A DNA stretch of 64,000 nt from CADEER01 sp965216585. GTDB lineage: Bacteria; Desulfobacterota; Binatia; HRBIN30; CADEER01. The stretch covers positions 4,030,001 to 4,094,000 of the forward strand of contig CBDCGC010000003.1 in assembly GCA_965216585.1 (NCBI GenBank). Reading direction: 5' to 3'. Below the pieces are notes generated by a model. That model was given only the letters and a program-made list of their open reading frames with translations. It was not told the origin of the DNA and made no database searches. A program made the position numbers and the translations under genes. Shown piece by piece: positions 17,264 to 26,036 of this stretch (the first letter of the stretch is position 1; each line of letters opens with the position of its first letter).

Positions 17264-17590
17264 CTATTCCCCCTCTGGCGTCGTTGCCGCCGCCGCGGTG
17301 GTCGCCGGCAGATGGATGCGCGGCGCTTCCGGGTTCTGCCGGTAGAGCACCAACACGCGCCCGATCGAGCCGGCGACGTCGCATCCGGTGGTCGCCGCGA
17401 GTTTCTCGGCGGCCCGCTTTCGATCGTCCGGGCATTCGGCGGAGATGCGAACTTTGATGAGCTCGTGATCGCTCAGGGCTGCGTCGACCTGTGAGAAAAC
17501 CGCATCCGTCAGACCGCGCTGGCCGATCTGAACCAGCGGTTTCATCTCGTGCGCCAGGCCGCGCAGATACTTTTTCTGCTTCCCGTTCAT
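17264..17590 (-). CDS. YhbY/CRM-domain RNA-binding protein
   Basis: 108 residues. The CRM (CRS1-YhbY) domain covers almost all of it: KQKKYLRGLAHEMKPLVQIG, the GxxG loop GQRGLTDAV, LSDHELIKVRI and the terminal GRVLVLYR strand. YhbY binds pre-50S ribosomal subunits. The C-terminal Ala/Thr-rich tail is extra. The start at 17590 is chosen because GGAGG stands 4 bases upstream; the in-frame ATG five codons earlier lies upstream of that site. First gene of the leftward YhbY-WS/DGAT-SDR unit, divergent from hisC with a 110-bp promoter region between them. Confidence 0.88.
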   Translation of the reverse strand: MNGKQKKYLRGLAHEMKPLVQIGQRGLTDAVFSQVDAALSDHELIKVRISAECPDDRKRAAEKLAATTGCDVAGSIGRVLVLYRQNPEAPRIHLPATTAAAATTPEGE

Positions 17591-17700
17591 GGTACCTCCG
17601 GTCATAGTTCGCCGGCGGCCGGATTGGCAAACTGCAGGCGACGAACGTGGCCATGAGCATGTTGCATGTGCTGCGCCTGCGGTTCAGAGTTGGCCGCGGC

Positions 17701-18765
17701 ATGACTTCTCGCGACACAGCCGATTTGGCGTTCATTCGCTCGGATGTTCTGGCGATGAGCGGCTATACGCCCGGCGAGCAACCCGGCGACGCCCGGGTCG
17801 TCAAGCTCAACACCAACGAGAACCCCTACCCGCCGTCGCCGCGGGTGCGCGAGGCGATCGCCGCCGCTGCCGCGGATGGCCTGCGGTTGTACCCGGATCC
17901 GATGGCGAGCGAGCTGTGCGCCCGCGCGGCGCGGGTCTACGGGCTGCAGCCGGACCAGGTACTCGCCGGCAATGGCTCGGACGAGCTCTTGATGATGATC
18001 ATCCGCGCCTGTGTCGGCCCGGCTGACCGCGTCGTCTTCCCGGTGCCGACCTACACTCTCTACGAGACGCTGGTGCAAATCGGCGGCGGTCGGGTGGCGA
18101 CGGTCGACTTTCCCGCCGACTTCGCTCTGCCGGTCGACGAGTTGGTGGCGGCCGCGGGCAGGGTGACGTTCCTCTGCAATCCAAACGCCCCCTCGGGCAC
18201 TCTGGCTTCAACGTCGACCCTCGGCGAGTTGGCGCAGCGCCTCGCCGGCCTGGTGGTCGTCGATGAGGCCTACGTCGACTTTGCCGAAGGCAGCGCCGTC
18301 GAGCTGATTGCCGAGCACGCCAACGTCGTCGTGACGCGAACCTTCTCGAAGTCGTTCTCTCTCGCCGGCCTGCGGGTCGGACTCCTCTTCGGTCGCGCCG
18401 AGGTCGTCTCCGAGCTCGCCAAGGTCAAGGATTCGTACAACCTCAACCGAATCTCGATGGCGGCGGCAACGGCGGCGCTCGAGGATCTGCCGTGGATGCG
18501 GGCGAACGTCGACAAGGTTCGCGCCACGCGTGCCCGCCTGAGCGATGAGCTGCGCGCCCTCGGTTATGAGGTGCTGCCCAGCCAGGCCAACTTCGTCCTC
18601 GCCCGCCGCCGCGGCGAGGATCAGCGACCGGTCTACGATGCCCTGCACCGCGCCGGTGTGCTGGTGCGCTACTTCGCGACGCCGCAACTCCACGACGCGC
18701 TGCGCATCACCGTCGGCACCGACGCCGAGATCGACCGCTTCCTGCACGCCTTGCGCGCGGGCTAA
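17701..18765 (+). CDS. hisC: Histidinol-phosphate aminotransferase
   Basis: 354 residues from the ATG at 17701; an ATG at 17647 would add 18 residues not found in the family. PLP-dependent fold type I enzyme: KLNTNENPYPPSPRV, GNGSDELL (phosphate-binding), CNPNAPSGT, VVDEAYVDFA (Asp and Tyr contacts), TFSKSFSLAGLRVG with the Schiff-base Lys, and a C-terminal RITVGT substrate Arg. Converts histidinol phosphate and 2-oxoglutarate to imidazole acetol phosphate and glutamate in histidine synthesis; related tyrosine/phenylalanine aminotransferases cannot be excluded. Its TAA shares bases with the opposing permease stop (CTAA at 18762-18765). No other his gene is adjacent. Confidence 0.9.
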   Translation: MTSRDTADLAFIRSDVLAMSGYTPGEQPGDARVVKLNTNENPYPPSPRVREAIAAAAADGLRLYPDPMASELCARAARVYGLQPDQVLAGNGSDELLMMIIRACVGPADRVVFPVPTYTLYETLVQIGGGRVATVDFPADFALPVDELVAAAGRVTFLCNPNAPSGTLASTSTLGELAQRLAGLVVVDEAYVDFAEGSAVELIAEHANVVVTRTFSKSFSLAGLRVGLLFGRAEVVSELAKVKDSYNLNRISMAAATAALEDLPWMRANVDKVRATRARLSDELRALGYEVLPSQANFVLARRRGEDQRPVYDALHRAGVLVRYFATPQLHDALRITVGTDAEIDRFLHALRAG

Positions 18766-19670
18766 TCCGAGCGGCCGAGCGCCGCGGGTGCATTGCTGTC
18801 GCCCGGTGCGAGGGCGAGTAGGAGCAGCGTCACGACGTAGGGCAAGATGAGGAAGAAGTGGAAGGGGATGCCGAGCGACAGTGCCTGGAAGTGGAATTGC
18901 AACGCCGTCGCGAAGCCGAAGAAGAGCGCCGCGGCGAGGGTCCACCAGGGCAGGCGGCGGCCGACGATGACGATGGCGAGCGCGATGAAGCCGCGGCCGG
19001 CCGACATTCCCTCGACGAAGGTCTGCGTGTAGTCGATGGCGAGGTAGGCGCCGCCGGCGGCGCACAGCCCGCCACAGGCGATCAGCGCCAGCGCCCGCAC
19101 GCGGTCGACGCGCACGCCCTGAGTGGCCGCGGCGCGCGGATTCTCACCCGTCATTTTCAAACCCAGACCGGCACGCGTGCGCGCCAGAAAGAAGGCGATG
19201 GCGGGGACGGCGAGGAAGCAGAGGTATCCCAGCGCGGTCTGGCGAAAGAAGGCGGTGCCGACGACGGGTAGGGAGGCCAGACCCGGGATTTCGATCGTCG
19301 CTGTCGCCGGCACCGTGAGTGCCGCTCCGGTGACGCCGAAGATCGAGCGGTAGAGCACGGCGGTCGCGCCGGCGGCGAAGAGGTTGAGCGCGGTGCCGGC
19401 GACGATCTGATTGGCTTTGCGAGCGACGATGAAGAAAGCGAAGGCGGCGCCGGTCGAGCCGCCGAGTGCCAGGGCGCCGGCGATTGCCAGGCTGCTCGAT
19501 CCGCTTTGGTGAGCGACGGCGAAGGCGGTGAAGGCTCCGAGGAGAAGAAACCCTTCGAGGCCGACGTTGACGATGCCGGCCTTCTCCGCCAGCAGCTCGC
19601 CGAGCGCGGCGTAGAGCAGGGGGATTGCCATGGCGACGGCAGCCGCGAGTAGTGTACCGGCCAGTTCCAT
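18762..19670 (-). CDS. BMP-type ABC transporter permease 2 (nucleoside/sugar class)
   Basis: 302 residues, about eight or nine membrane segments. ALGELLAEKAGIVNVGLEGFLLLGAF is the conserved opening of the second permease of bacterial BMP-type importers (YufQ/NupQ/RnsD group); the branched-chain-amino-acid/ribose permease fold gives GTALNLFAAGATAVLYR and VARKANQIVAGT as cytoplasmic coupling segments. It is last in a four-gene operon with substrate-binding lipoprotein, ATPase and permease 1, with 3 bp between it and permease 1. Likely imports purine nucleosides or related compounds. Confidence 0.88.
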   Translation of the reverse strand: MELAGTLLAAAVAMAIPLLYAALGELLAEKAGIVNVGLEGFLLLGAFTAFAVAHQSGSSSLAIAGALALGGSTGAAFAFFIVARKANQIVAGTALNLFAAGATAVLYRSIFGVTGAALTVPATATIEIPGLASLPVVGTAFFRQTALGYLCFLAVPAIAFFLARTRAGLGLKMTGENPRAAATQGVRVDRVRALALIACGGLCAAGGAYLAIDYTQTFVEGMSAGRGFIALAIVIVGRRLPWWTLAAALFFGFATALQFHFQALSLGIPFHFFLILPYVVTLLLLALAPGDSNAPAALGRSD

Positions 19671-19673
19671 TTC

Positions 19674-20687
19674 TCAGGAGCCCCCTCGCCGGCGGTCGCG
19701 ATATTCGACGGCGGCCAGGGCGAAGATGATGCAGGCCTGGATCAGTGCAACCAGTCCGGAAGACACGCCGGCGACCCGCTGCATCGAGGAGGAACCGGCG
19801 GCGAGAACGCCAAACAAGACGCCGGCGGCGAGGACGCCCCAGGGTTCGAGGCGGCCGAGCAGGGCGACGGCGATCGCCGTGTATCCATAGCCAGGGGAAA
19901 AACTCTCGTAGAGGCGATGGGTGATCGCCGATACCTCGATGCCGCCGGCCATACCGGCGAGCAGACCGCTGCCGAGAAAGGCGTTGAGCAGCGTGCGCTC
20001 GACGTTGAAACCGCCACTTCGCGTCGCTGCCGGGCTCGATCCGACGGCGCGCAGGATGAAACCCGAGCGCGTGCGGTGGAGGAGAAACCAGCACAGCGGC
20101 ACCAGCCCGACGGCGACCGGCAAGCCGCCGTGCACGCGCATTCCCGATACCAGGCGCGGCATGCGGGCGAAGGGTTGCAACGCATCGGTCTGCGGGTACT
20201 GGGCGGCGCTCTCCATCAGCGGGCCGTGCACCAGATAGCCGACCAGCCCGAGGATGATGAAGTTGAGCATGATGGTGCTGATCACCTCGTCGACGCCGCG
20301 CCGCACTTTCAAGATCGCGGCGACGGCGGCGACGACACCGCCACCGATGGCGGCGGCGAAGAGCGTCAGCGGGATGCCGAGCAGCCTCGGCAACGGCCAG
20401 CTTTGCGTGCCGACCCACACGGCCAGCAACGCCCCGGCGACGAGCTGCCCCTCGGCGCCGATGTTCCAGATGCCGGCCCGGAAGGCGAGCGCTACTGCCG
20501 TGCCGGTAATGATCAGAGGGCAGGCTTTGACGGCCACTTCCGACCAACCGTGGGCGCTGCCGAGCGCACCTTCGAGCAGGGCGGTGTAGGCGGTCAGCGG
20601 GTTGCCGCCGCCGGCGAGGATGAACAGCGCGCCGACGGCGAGAGCGCTGGCGACGGCGATCGAAGCTTCGGCGAGGCGGCGGTTCAT
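19674..20687 (-). CDS. BMP-type ABC transporter permease 1 (nucleoside/sugar class)
   Basis: 337 residues from the ATG at 20687, which overlaps the ATPase stop (ATGA). Features of the YufP/NupP/RnsC group: FRAGIWNIGAEGQLVAGALLAVWVG, RGVDEVISTIMLNFI and the GSSPAATRSGGF loop that contacts the ATPase. A longer frame upstream overlaps the ATPase gene and is not coding. Forms a heterodimeric channel with the 302-residue permease downstream. Confidence 0.88.
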   Translation of the reverse strand: MNRRLAEASIAVASALAVGALFILAGGGNPLTAYTALLEGALGSAHGWSEVAVKACPLIITGTAVALAFRAGIWNIGAEGQLVAGALLAVWVGTQSWPLPRLLGIPLTLFAAAIGGGVVAAVAAILKVRRGVDEVISTIMLNFIILGLVGYLVHGPLMESAAQYPQTDALQPFARMPRLVSGMRVHGGLPVAVGLVPLCWFLLHRTRSGFILRAVGSSPAATRSGGFNVERTLLNAFLGSGLLAGMAGGIEVSAITHRLYESFSPGYGYTAIAVALLGRLEPWGVLAAGVLFGVLAAGSSSMQRVAGVSSGLVALIQACIIFALAAVEYRDRRRGGS

Positions 20688-22240
20688 CGCTGCCCGCCCG
20701 CCGTCAAGCTCGCGGCGCCGCCCATCATCATGCCGATTTGCGATCGATCGTAGGGCGGGCTCAGCGGACGGCTCAGACGCCCGCGGTAGAGCACGCCAAT
20801 GCGGTGGCTCGAGAGGAGGATCTCGTCGAGGTCGGACGACAGCAGGAGGACCGTGCCTCCCCACTTGGTGACTTCGATCAATTGCGTGTGGACGTGCTCG
20901 GCGGCGGTAACGTCGAGCCCCCGCGTCGGATTGGCGGCAACCACGACACGCGGCTGACCGGTCAGGGCGCGCGCGACGATCAACTTCTGCAAGTTGCCAC
21001 CGGAGAGCGACTCGGCGAGCGCCTCTGGGCCGGCGCAGGCGATCGCGTGTCGGCCGATCAGAGATTCGGCAAAGGTTCGAGCTGCGTCGCGATCGAAGCG
21101 CATGCCGTTGCAGTGTTCGTTGAGCAGGTCGACGTCGAGCACGGCGTTTTCGGTCACCGTCATGTCGAGCACTGCACCCTGGTGTCGCCGCTCGGGTGGG
21201 ATCGAACGCACTCCGGCCGCCGAGAACCCGCGCGGCGTGTGCGGCGCGATGGTCTCACCGGCGATCTTGACGAAACCGCTGCTCGGCTGGCGGAGGCCGC
21301 TTAGAACTTCGAAGAGCTCGCGCTGGCCGTTGCCGTCGACGCCGGCGATGCCGAAGATCTCGCCGTCGGCGAGCTCGAGATTGACCGAGCGCAAGTGGGG
21401 AACTCCGTCGTCGCCGATCACTGTCAGGTCGCTCGTCCGCAAGGTCGACGAGTGTCCCGGCTGGCGCGAGCTCACCTCGGTCGCAGTGAAAGCCTTGCCG
21501 ACCATGAGCTCGGCGAGCTCGCGTTCGTCAGTGTCGCGCGTCGGCAATTGAGCGACGACCGAGCCGGCGCGCAGCACGGTCACCGAGTCGGCGATGGCCA
21601 TCGCCTCGCGCAGCTTGTGGGTGATGAAGAGAATGGCGACACCGCGCTCGCGCAACGTCTGCAGCACCTCGAAGAAGCCGGCGCTCTCGTCGGGTGTGAG
21701 CAGCGCCGTCGGTTCGTCGAGAATGAGCAGGTCGAGATTGCCGAGCAAGGCTTTGAGGATCTCGATGCGTTGGCGCACGCCGACCGGCAGATCCCCGGCG
21801 ATCGCGTCGAGGTTGCCGATCTCGAGACCGATGTCGCGCGCCCGTTTGCTCGCCTCCTGGCGCACCCGCTCGTAGTCGATCAAGATGCCGGGCTGCTCGA
21901 CTGCGAGGGCGAGGTTGTCGACGACGCGCAGTGCGTCGATCAGGGCGAGCTCTTGGTGCACCATGCCGATGCCGAGCCTTTTCGCCGCCAGCGGGCTATC
22001 GATGTACACGCGCTGGCCGCGCCAGTGAATCTCGCCGCGGGCTGGCACGAGGCCGTAGATGACGTTCATCAACGTCGACTTTCCCGCCCCGTTTTCGCCG
22101 AGCACGGCGCGCACCTCGCCGGCGTCGACGTCGATGCCGACCGACGCCAGGGCCCGCACCGAGCCGAAAGAGACGTCGACGTCGCGCAGCGAAAGGAGTG
22201 GCTGCGCGGCCTGCCTGTCGCCCGCGTCCTGCATGGTCAC
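20684..22240 (-). CDS. ABC transporter ATPase with two ABC domains (RbsA/YufO-like)
   Basis: 518 residues, two ATPase halves. First half: Walker A GENGAGKST, Q-loop MVHQELAL, signature LPVGVRQRIEILKAL, Walker B LLILDEPTALL, His loop ITHKLREA. Second half: degenerate Walker A (GVDGNGQRE), good signature LSGGNLQKLIVARAL, and a Walker B lacking the catalytic Glu (VVVAANPTRGLD), the usual asymmetry of sugar/nucleoside importer ATPases. Powers the two permeases downstream. The gap to the binding-protein gene is 12 bp. Confidence 0.93.
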   Translation of the reverse strand: MTMQDAGDRQAAQPLLSLRDVDVSFGSVRALASVGIDVDAGEVRAVLGENGAGKSTLMNVIYGLVPARGEIHWRGQRVYIDSPLAAKRLGIGMVHQELALIDALRVVDNLALAVEQPGILIDYERVRQEASKRARDIGLEIGNLDAIAGDLPVGVRQRIEILKALLGNLDLLILDEPTALLTPDESAGFFEVLQTLRERGVAILFITHKLREAMAIADSVTVLRAGSVVAQLPTRDTDERELAELMVGKAFTATEVSSRQPGHSSTLRTSDLTVIGDDGVPHLRSVNLELADGEIFGIAGVDGNGQRELFEVLSGLRQPSSGFVKIAGETIAPHTPRGFSAAGVRSIPPERRHQGAVLDMTVTENAVLDVDLLNEHCNGMRFDRDAARTFAESLIGRHAIACAGPEALAESLSGGNLQKLIVARALTGQPRVVVAANPTRGLDVTAAEHVHTQLIEVTKWGGTVLLLSSDLDEILLSSHRIGVLYRGRLSRPLSPPYDRSQIGMMMGGAASLTAGGQR

Positions 22241-22252
22241 GACGTCGATCGT

Positions 22253-23236
22253 CTACAACTCGACGGAGGGCACGGCGACGCGGCCCTCGATGATGGCTCG
22301 CCGTGTCGCATCGATACGCGCCAGCGCCTCGGCGCTCACTTTGGCGCGCAAGGCTGGGTTGATCTCGAAGGTGACGATCTCCTGCGCCATGCCGAGCTTG
22401 GTGATCCGGGCGCGAAAGCGCTTCTCCTTGATCTGCCGCGCCACCTGCAGAAACGCCATTGGAATGTCGATGACGGCGCTGGCGACGACGACGTCGGGCG
22501 CGATGTCGTTTTGGTTCTTGTTGGTGCCAAAGGCCAACACCTGCGCCGCCTGGGCGGCCTGGAAAACTCCGAGCCCGGCCGCGTCGGCGTTGTGAATGAG
22601 AAGATCGGCACCTTGTTGCACCTGTGCCTTGGCCGCTTCCTTGGCGGCACCGACGTCTTCCCAATTGCCGATGTAGGAGGTCAGAACTCTGAATTCGGGG
22701 TTGACTGCTTTGGCGCCGGCGGCGAACGCCAACAAAGTCGACTCGACCGACGGTATGGCCATGCCGCCGACGGCTCCCGCCGTGCCGGTTTTCGACATCA
22801 GCGCCGCCATCATGCCGGCCAGGTAGGTCGCTTCCTCGAGCATGAATCGCAGCGGCGCGACGTTGTCGCGCACGGTGCTGCCCGAGGTCGTGATGAACGT
22901 CGTCGCCGGAAAGTCTGGCGACACCGCGGCCGCTGCTTCCTGGAATTCGAAGCCGTGGCCAAAGACGAGGGCGTAGTTGCGCCGGGCGTAGTCGCGAAAT
23001 CCCTCTTCGAACTCCGCCGGCGTTTTCGTTTCGATCTGCGAGATGTCGGCGCCGAGTTGGTCGCGGATGGCGAGCAGGCCTTCGTAGGCGAGGGCGTTCC
23101 AACCCGCGTCACTGACCGGACCGGGGCTGAGCAGGGCGACTTTGAACTCACCACCAGGCGCGCTCGGGCGGTTGGTGCAGGCGGTGATAAGGAGGGCTGT
23201 CAGAGCGAGCGCGGCGAGGATGATCGACCTGTGCAT
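22253..23236 (-). CDS. BMP-family substrate-binding lipoprotein
   Basis: 327 residues from the ATG at 23236 (MHRSIILAALALTALL). A lipobox, LITAC, places the lipidated Cys around residue 20. The mature part has the BMP (basic membrane protein, PnrA/TmpC-like) pattern: KVALLSPGPVSDAGWNALAYEGL, NYALVFGHGFEFQEAA, APLRFMLEEATYLAGMMAALMSKTG and VGGMAIPSVES. Members bind purine nucleosides, but autoinducer- and vitamin-binding relatives exist. First gene of the importer operon. Another ATG eight codons upstream would add MIRATLRP before the signal peptide and is less likely. Confidence 0.9.
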   Translation of the reverse strand: MHRSIILAALALTALLITACTNRPSAPGGEFKVALLSPGPVSDAGWNALAYEGLLAIRDQLGADISQIETKTPAEFEEGFRDYARRNYALVFGHGFEFQEAAAAVSPDFPATTFITTSGSTVRDNVAPLRFMLEEATYLAGMMAALMSKTGTAGAVGGMAIPSVESTLLAFAAGAKAVNPEFRVLTSYIGNWEDVGAAKEAAKAQVQQGADLLIHNADAAGLGVFQAAQAAQVLAFGTNKNQNDIAPDVVVASAVIDIPMAFLQVARQIKEKRFRARITKLGMAQEIVTFEINPALRAKVSAEALARIDATRRAIIEGRVAVPSVEL

Positions 23237-23365
23237 CGGCCGGAGCGTAGCCCGGATCATTGGTGGATGCCACGTGAGGAAGTTGGGGACGTGAGGCGTG
23301 AGGGCGTTGGGGGGTGCTCTTGTTGCGGATGTGTTCTTCGGCTGGGAGGCTGCTAATCTCCGGGC

Positions 23366-24211
23366 GTGGCGCTCAACAATTACGTTCTGGTCGTTCTCGA
23401 CAGTTGCCGCTTCGATTCGTGGATGGCGGCGCGGCCGCGGGTGCTGGCTGGTCTCGGTGAGGTCGAGCGGCGTTGGAGCTATGCGTCGTGGACCTCGCCG
23501 TCGCACTACAATCTGCTGATCGGTCTGCTGCCGCACTCCAGCCCGCGCCAGGTCTATGCGTCGGAGTACTACAAGCGCGATTTCTCGAGGTATGGCGAAC
23601 GCCTCGGCAGCGACGGCGTGGATTTCGCCAGCTTCCTCCCCTCGCTCTATTTGCCGACCTTCTTGAAGAAACTCGGCTACGCGACGCATGCCATGGTTTC
23701 ACTGCCGGTGCTCAATCCCGCCACCGTGCTGAATCACGACTTCGACTCGTATGAGCTCATGCCGGCGCACAACGACATGGAGGCGATGGTCGACAAAATG
23801 CACTTCGCCGCCGATCGACCGACCTTCTACCTGCTCAACGTCGGTGAAACGCACTATCCCTACGCGCTGCCCGATGAGGACCCGAGCGAGTGGCCGGTCA
23901 TCTCCGGAGTGCACGGTGTATTTCGCCATCTCGCCGCCGAAACGGTTGGCGGCGAGATGGCGCGCGAGGAGGGCGGCGAACGCGTCTTCGATCTGCCAAA
24001 GCTGGAGCGCTTGCGCGCCCGCCAGATCGAGGCGGTTCGCTACCTCGATCGGGTATTTGCCAAGCTCTTCGACGCCGTGCCCGCCAACACCTACGTCACC
24101 GTCACGGCCGACCACGGCGAGCTCTTCGGCGAAGACGGCTATTTCGGCCACGGCCCGGTGCAGCACGACAAGGTCTTCGAAGTCCCCTTTGTCGAAGGTA
24201 AGGTGCGCTGA
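23366..24211 (+). CDS. Alkaline-phosphatase-superfamily hydrolase (sulfatase-like)
   Basis: 281 residues from a GTG start. Metal and catalytic motifs of the sulfatase/phosphatase superfamily are visible: VVLDSCRFDS with the first Asp at residue 12, SWTSPSHYNLLIGLLPH, where Thr43 takes the position of the formylglycine Cys of CxPSR sulfatases, GETHYPY (about 160-166), and TADHGELFGEDGYFGHG (Asp249, His250, His262). With Thr as nucleophile it more likely transfers or hydrolyses phosphate or phosphoglycerol groups than sulfate esters, as in LTA-synthase-type enzymes. No signal peptide or membrane segment, so cytoplasmic. Shorter than classical sulfatases (about 450-550). Confidence 0.78.
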   Translation: MALNNYVLVVLDSCRFDSWMAARPRVLAGLGEVERRWSYASWTSPSHYNLLIGLLPHSSPRQVYASEYYKRDFSRYGERLGSDGVDFASFLPSLYLPTFLKKLGYATHAMVSLPVLNPATVLNHDFDSYELMPAHNDMEAMVDKMHFAADRPTFYLLNVGETHYPYALPDEDPSEWPVISGVHGVFRHLAAETVGGEMAREEGGERVFDLPKLERLRARQIEAVRYLDRVFAKLFDAVPANTYVTVTADHGELFGEDGYFGHGPVQHDKVFEVPFVEGKVR

Positions 24212-24329
24212 CGACCCACCTCGGTCCCTCGTGCGCGCCTTGCGCCGTCACCTGGTGGCCCTGTGGGTGCCCGCTCTTGAGCCCCGCTTCCGCCTGGGTC
24301 AAGATGGCGAATCGATCAGGAGGGATCCG

Positions 24330-25766
24330 ATGGCGCAAACGGCGCAGATTCGCAAAATTGAAGATGTAGAGAACGAGGCCCAGCGCGTTTACAAGGCGCA
24401 GCGCGCCGCCTATCTCCGCCAGCCGTATCCGGACCTGGCCGAGCGTCTCGACCGACTCGACAAGCTCGAACGCATCCTCATCGACAACGCCGATGCGATC
24501 GCCGATGCGGTCAACCGAGACTTCACCAATCGCTGTGTCGAGGAGACCAAGATCCTCGAGATCTTCGGTTGCGTCGACGGCATTCGCCACACCAAGCGCC
24601 GTTTGAAGAAGTGGATGAAGCCGCAGCGCCGGCACATCTCGATCAACTTCTTCACCGGTTCGAACCGCGTCGTGCCGCAGCCGAAGGGCGTCGTCGGCGT
24701 CGTCTCGCCGTGGAACTACCCGCTCTTTCTGACCGTCAGCCCGCTGACCAGCATCCTGGCGGCCGGCAACCGGGCGATGATCAAGATGGCGAGCAATTCT
24801 CAGAACCTCGCCGTCCTCCTGCACGAGAAGTTCAGCGCCGTCTTTCCCGAAGACGTCGTCGCCATTCTTCCCGGCGTCCGCGGCAGTGAGTTTTCGACGC
24901 TTCCCTACGACCACATGATCTTCACCGGTTCGGCCGATGCCGGTCGCACCGTCATGCACTCGGCGGCGGACAACCTGACGCCGGTGACGCTCGAGCTCGG
25001 CGGCAAGTCGCCGACGATCATCTGCGACGATTTCGACATCGAGACGGCGGCGTCGCGCATTCTCTACGGCAAGCTGGTCAACGCCGGTCAGACCTGCCTG
25101 GCGCCGGACTACCTCTTCGTGCCCGAGGCCAAACGCGATGCCTTCGTCGCCGCTGCCAAGCGCATCGTCCCCGAGCGCTACGCCGACGTCAACGATCGCT
25201 CCTATACGTCGATCATCGACGAGAAGTCGTATCGTCGCTTGCGCGAGACTCTGGAAGACGCCGAAAAGCGCGGCGCCAAGGTGGTGCCGCTGATACCGAA
25301 TGCGACCTTCAACGACGTACAGCGCAAGATCCCGCCGCATCTGATCCTCGAGCCGAGCGAGGACATGACGGTCATGCGCGAGGAGATTTTCGGGCCGCTC
25401 TTCCCGGTCAAGACCTATCGCAACCTCGACGAGGTGCTCTCCTACGTCAACGAGCGCGACCGCCCGCTCGGTCTCTACATCTTCACCGACGACCGCGAGA
25501 CCGAGAAGCGCATCCTCTACGGTACGATCTCCGGTGGCGTGACGGTCAACAACTGCATCATGCACGTCGCCCAGCACGACTTACCGTTCGGCGGCATCGG
25601 TGCCAGCGGCATGGGGCAGTACCACGGCCAAGAGGGCTTTCTCGAATTCTCCAAGCTGCGCCCGGTGTTTACCAATCCCAAACACAAGATGCTCGAGAAG
25701 TTCTACCCGCCGTATCGCAAGCAGCACACCCGGATGGTTGATTTCATGCTGCGCTACGGGCGCTAG
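24330..25766 (+). CDS. Coniferyl-aldehyde-dehydrogenase-like aldehyde dehydrogenase
   Basis: 478 residues, ATG at 24330 behind AGGAGGG. Class 3/coniferyl aldehyde dehydrogenase type: PQPKGVVGVVSPWNYPLFL, FTGSADAGR, LELGGKSP with the general base Glu222, NAGQTCLAPDY with the catalytic Cys256, and a C-terminal MGQYHGQEGFLEFSK. It oxidises aldehydes to acids with NAD(P); aromatic or long-chain aldehydes are likely. It stands alone between the phosphatase-like gene and a decayed deacylase. Confidence 0.92.
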   Translation: MAQTAQIRKIEDVENEAQRVYKAQRAAYLRQPYPDLAERLDRLDKLERILIDNADAIADAVNRDFTNRCVEETKILEIFGCVDGIRHTKRRLKKWMKPQRRHISINFFTGSNRVVPQPKGVVGVVSPWNYPLFLTVSPLTSILAAGNRAMIKMASNSQNLAVLLHEKFSAVFPEDVVAILPGVRGSEFSTLPYDHMIFTGSADAGRTVMHSAADNLTPVTLELGGKSPTIICDDFDIETAASRILYGKLVNAGQTCLAPDYLFVPEAKRDAFVAAAKRIVPERYADVNDRSYTSIIDEKSYRRLRETLEDAEKRGAKVVPLIPNATFNDVQRKIPPHLILEPSEDMTVMREEIFGPLFPVKTYRNLDEVLSYVNERDRPLGLYIFTDDRETEKRILYGTISGGVTVNNCIMHVAQHDLPFGGIGASGMGQYHGQEGFLEFSKLRPVFTNPKHKMLEKFYPPYRKQHTRMVDFMLRYGR

Positions 25767-25790
25767 AGCGGCGTCGCGCCGCGACCGAGC

Positions 25791-25925
25791 ATGAGCCACG
25801 ACCTGTTGATCCGCGGCGGTACGCTGATCGACGGCAGCGGTGGGGCGCCACGACGTGGCGGTGCAAGACGGACGCATCGCCGCGCTCGCGCGGTGACGGG
25901 ATCAGCCCGCCGCACCACGCGTTGT
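25791..25925 (+). pseudogene. Decayed N-terminus of a D-aminoacylase-type amidohydrolase
   Basis: The first 20 residues (MSHDLLIRGGTLIDGSGGAP) match the start of the intact deacylase at 27279 (YDVLIRGGTLIDGTGAP). A frameshift follows: the expected DVAVQDGRIAALAR reads in another frame and hits a TGA at 25894-25896, while VTGSARRTT continues in the first frame. After about 45 codons similarity ends and the metal-binding and catalytic parts are missing. It is a truncated, frameshifted paralogue, 25 bp behind the aldehyde dehydrogenase. Confidence 0.8.
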
Positions 25926-26036
25926 CATGAGCCTTCCTGGCCCGGCAGCGCGACGGGGCGGGCAGTCCCCTCGTGCGATGGGGTTTTCTTGTCGTTGCAC
26001 TAGCAGTGTGCAATCTTCCGCCTGGGAGGTCGCGAC

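Noticed and set aside
25791..26003. Intact 70-residue protein starting MSHDLLIRGG
   Set aside because: Only the first 20 residues match a real family; the rest is a frameshifted remainder of the deacylase.
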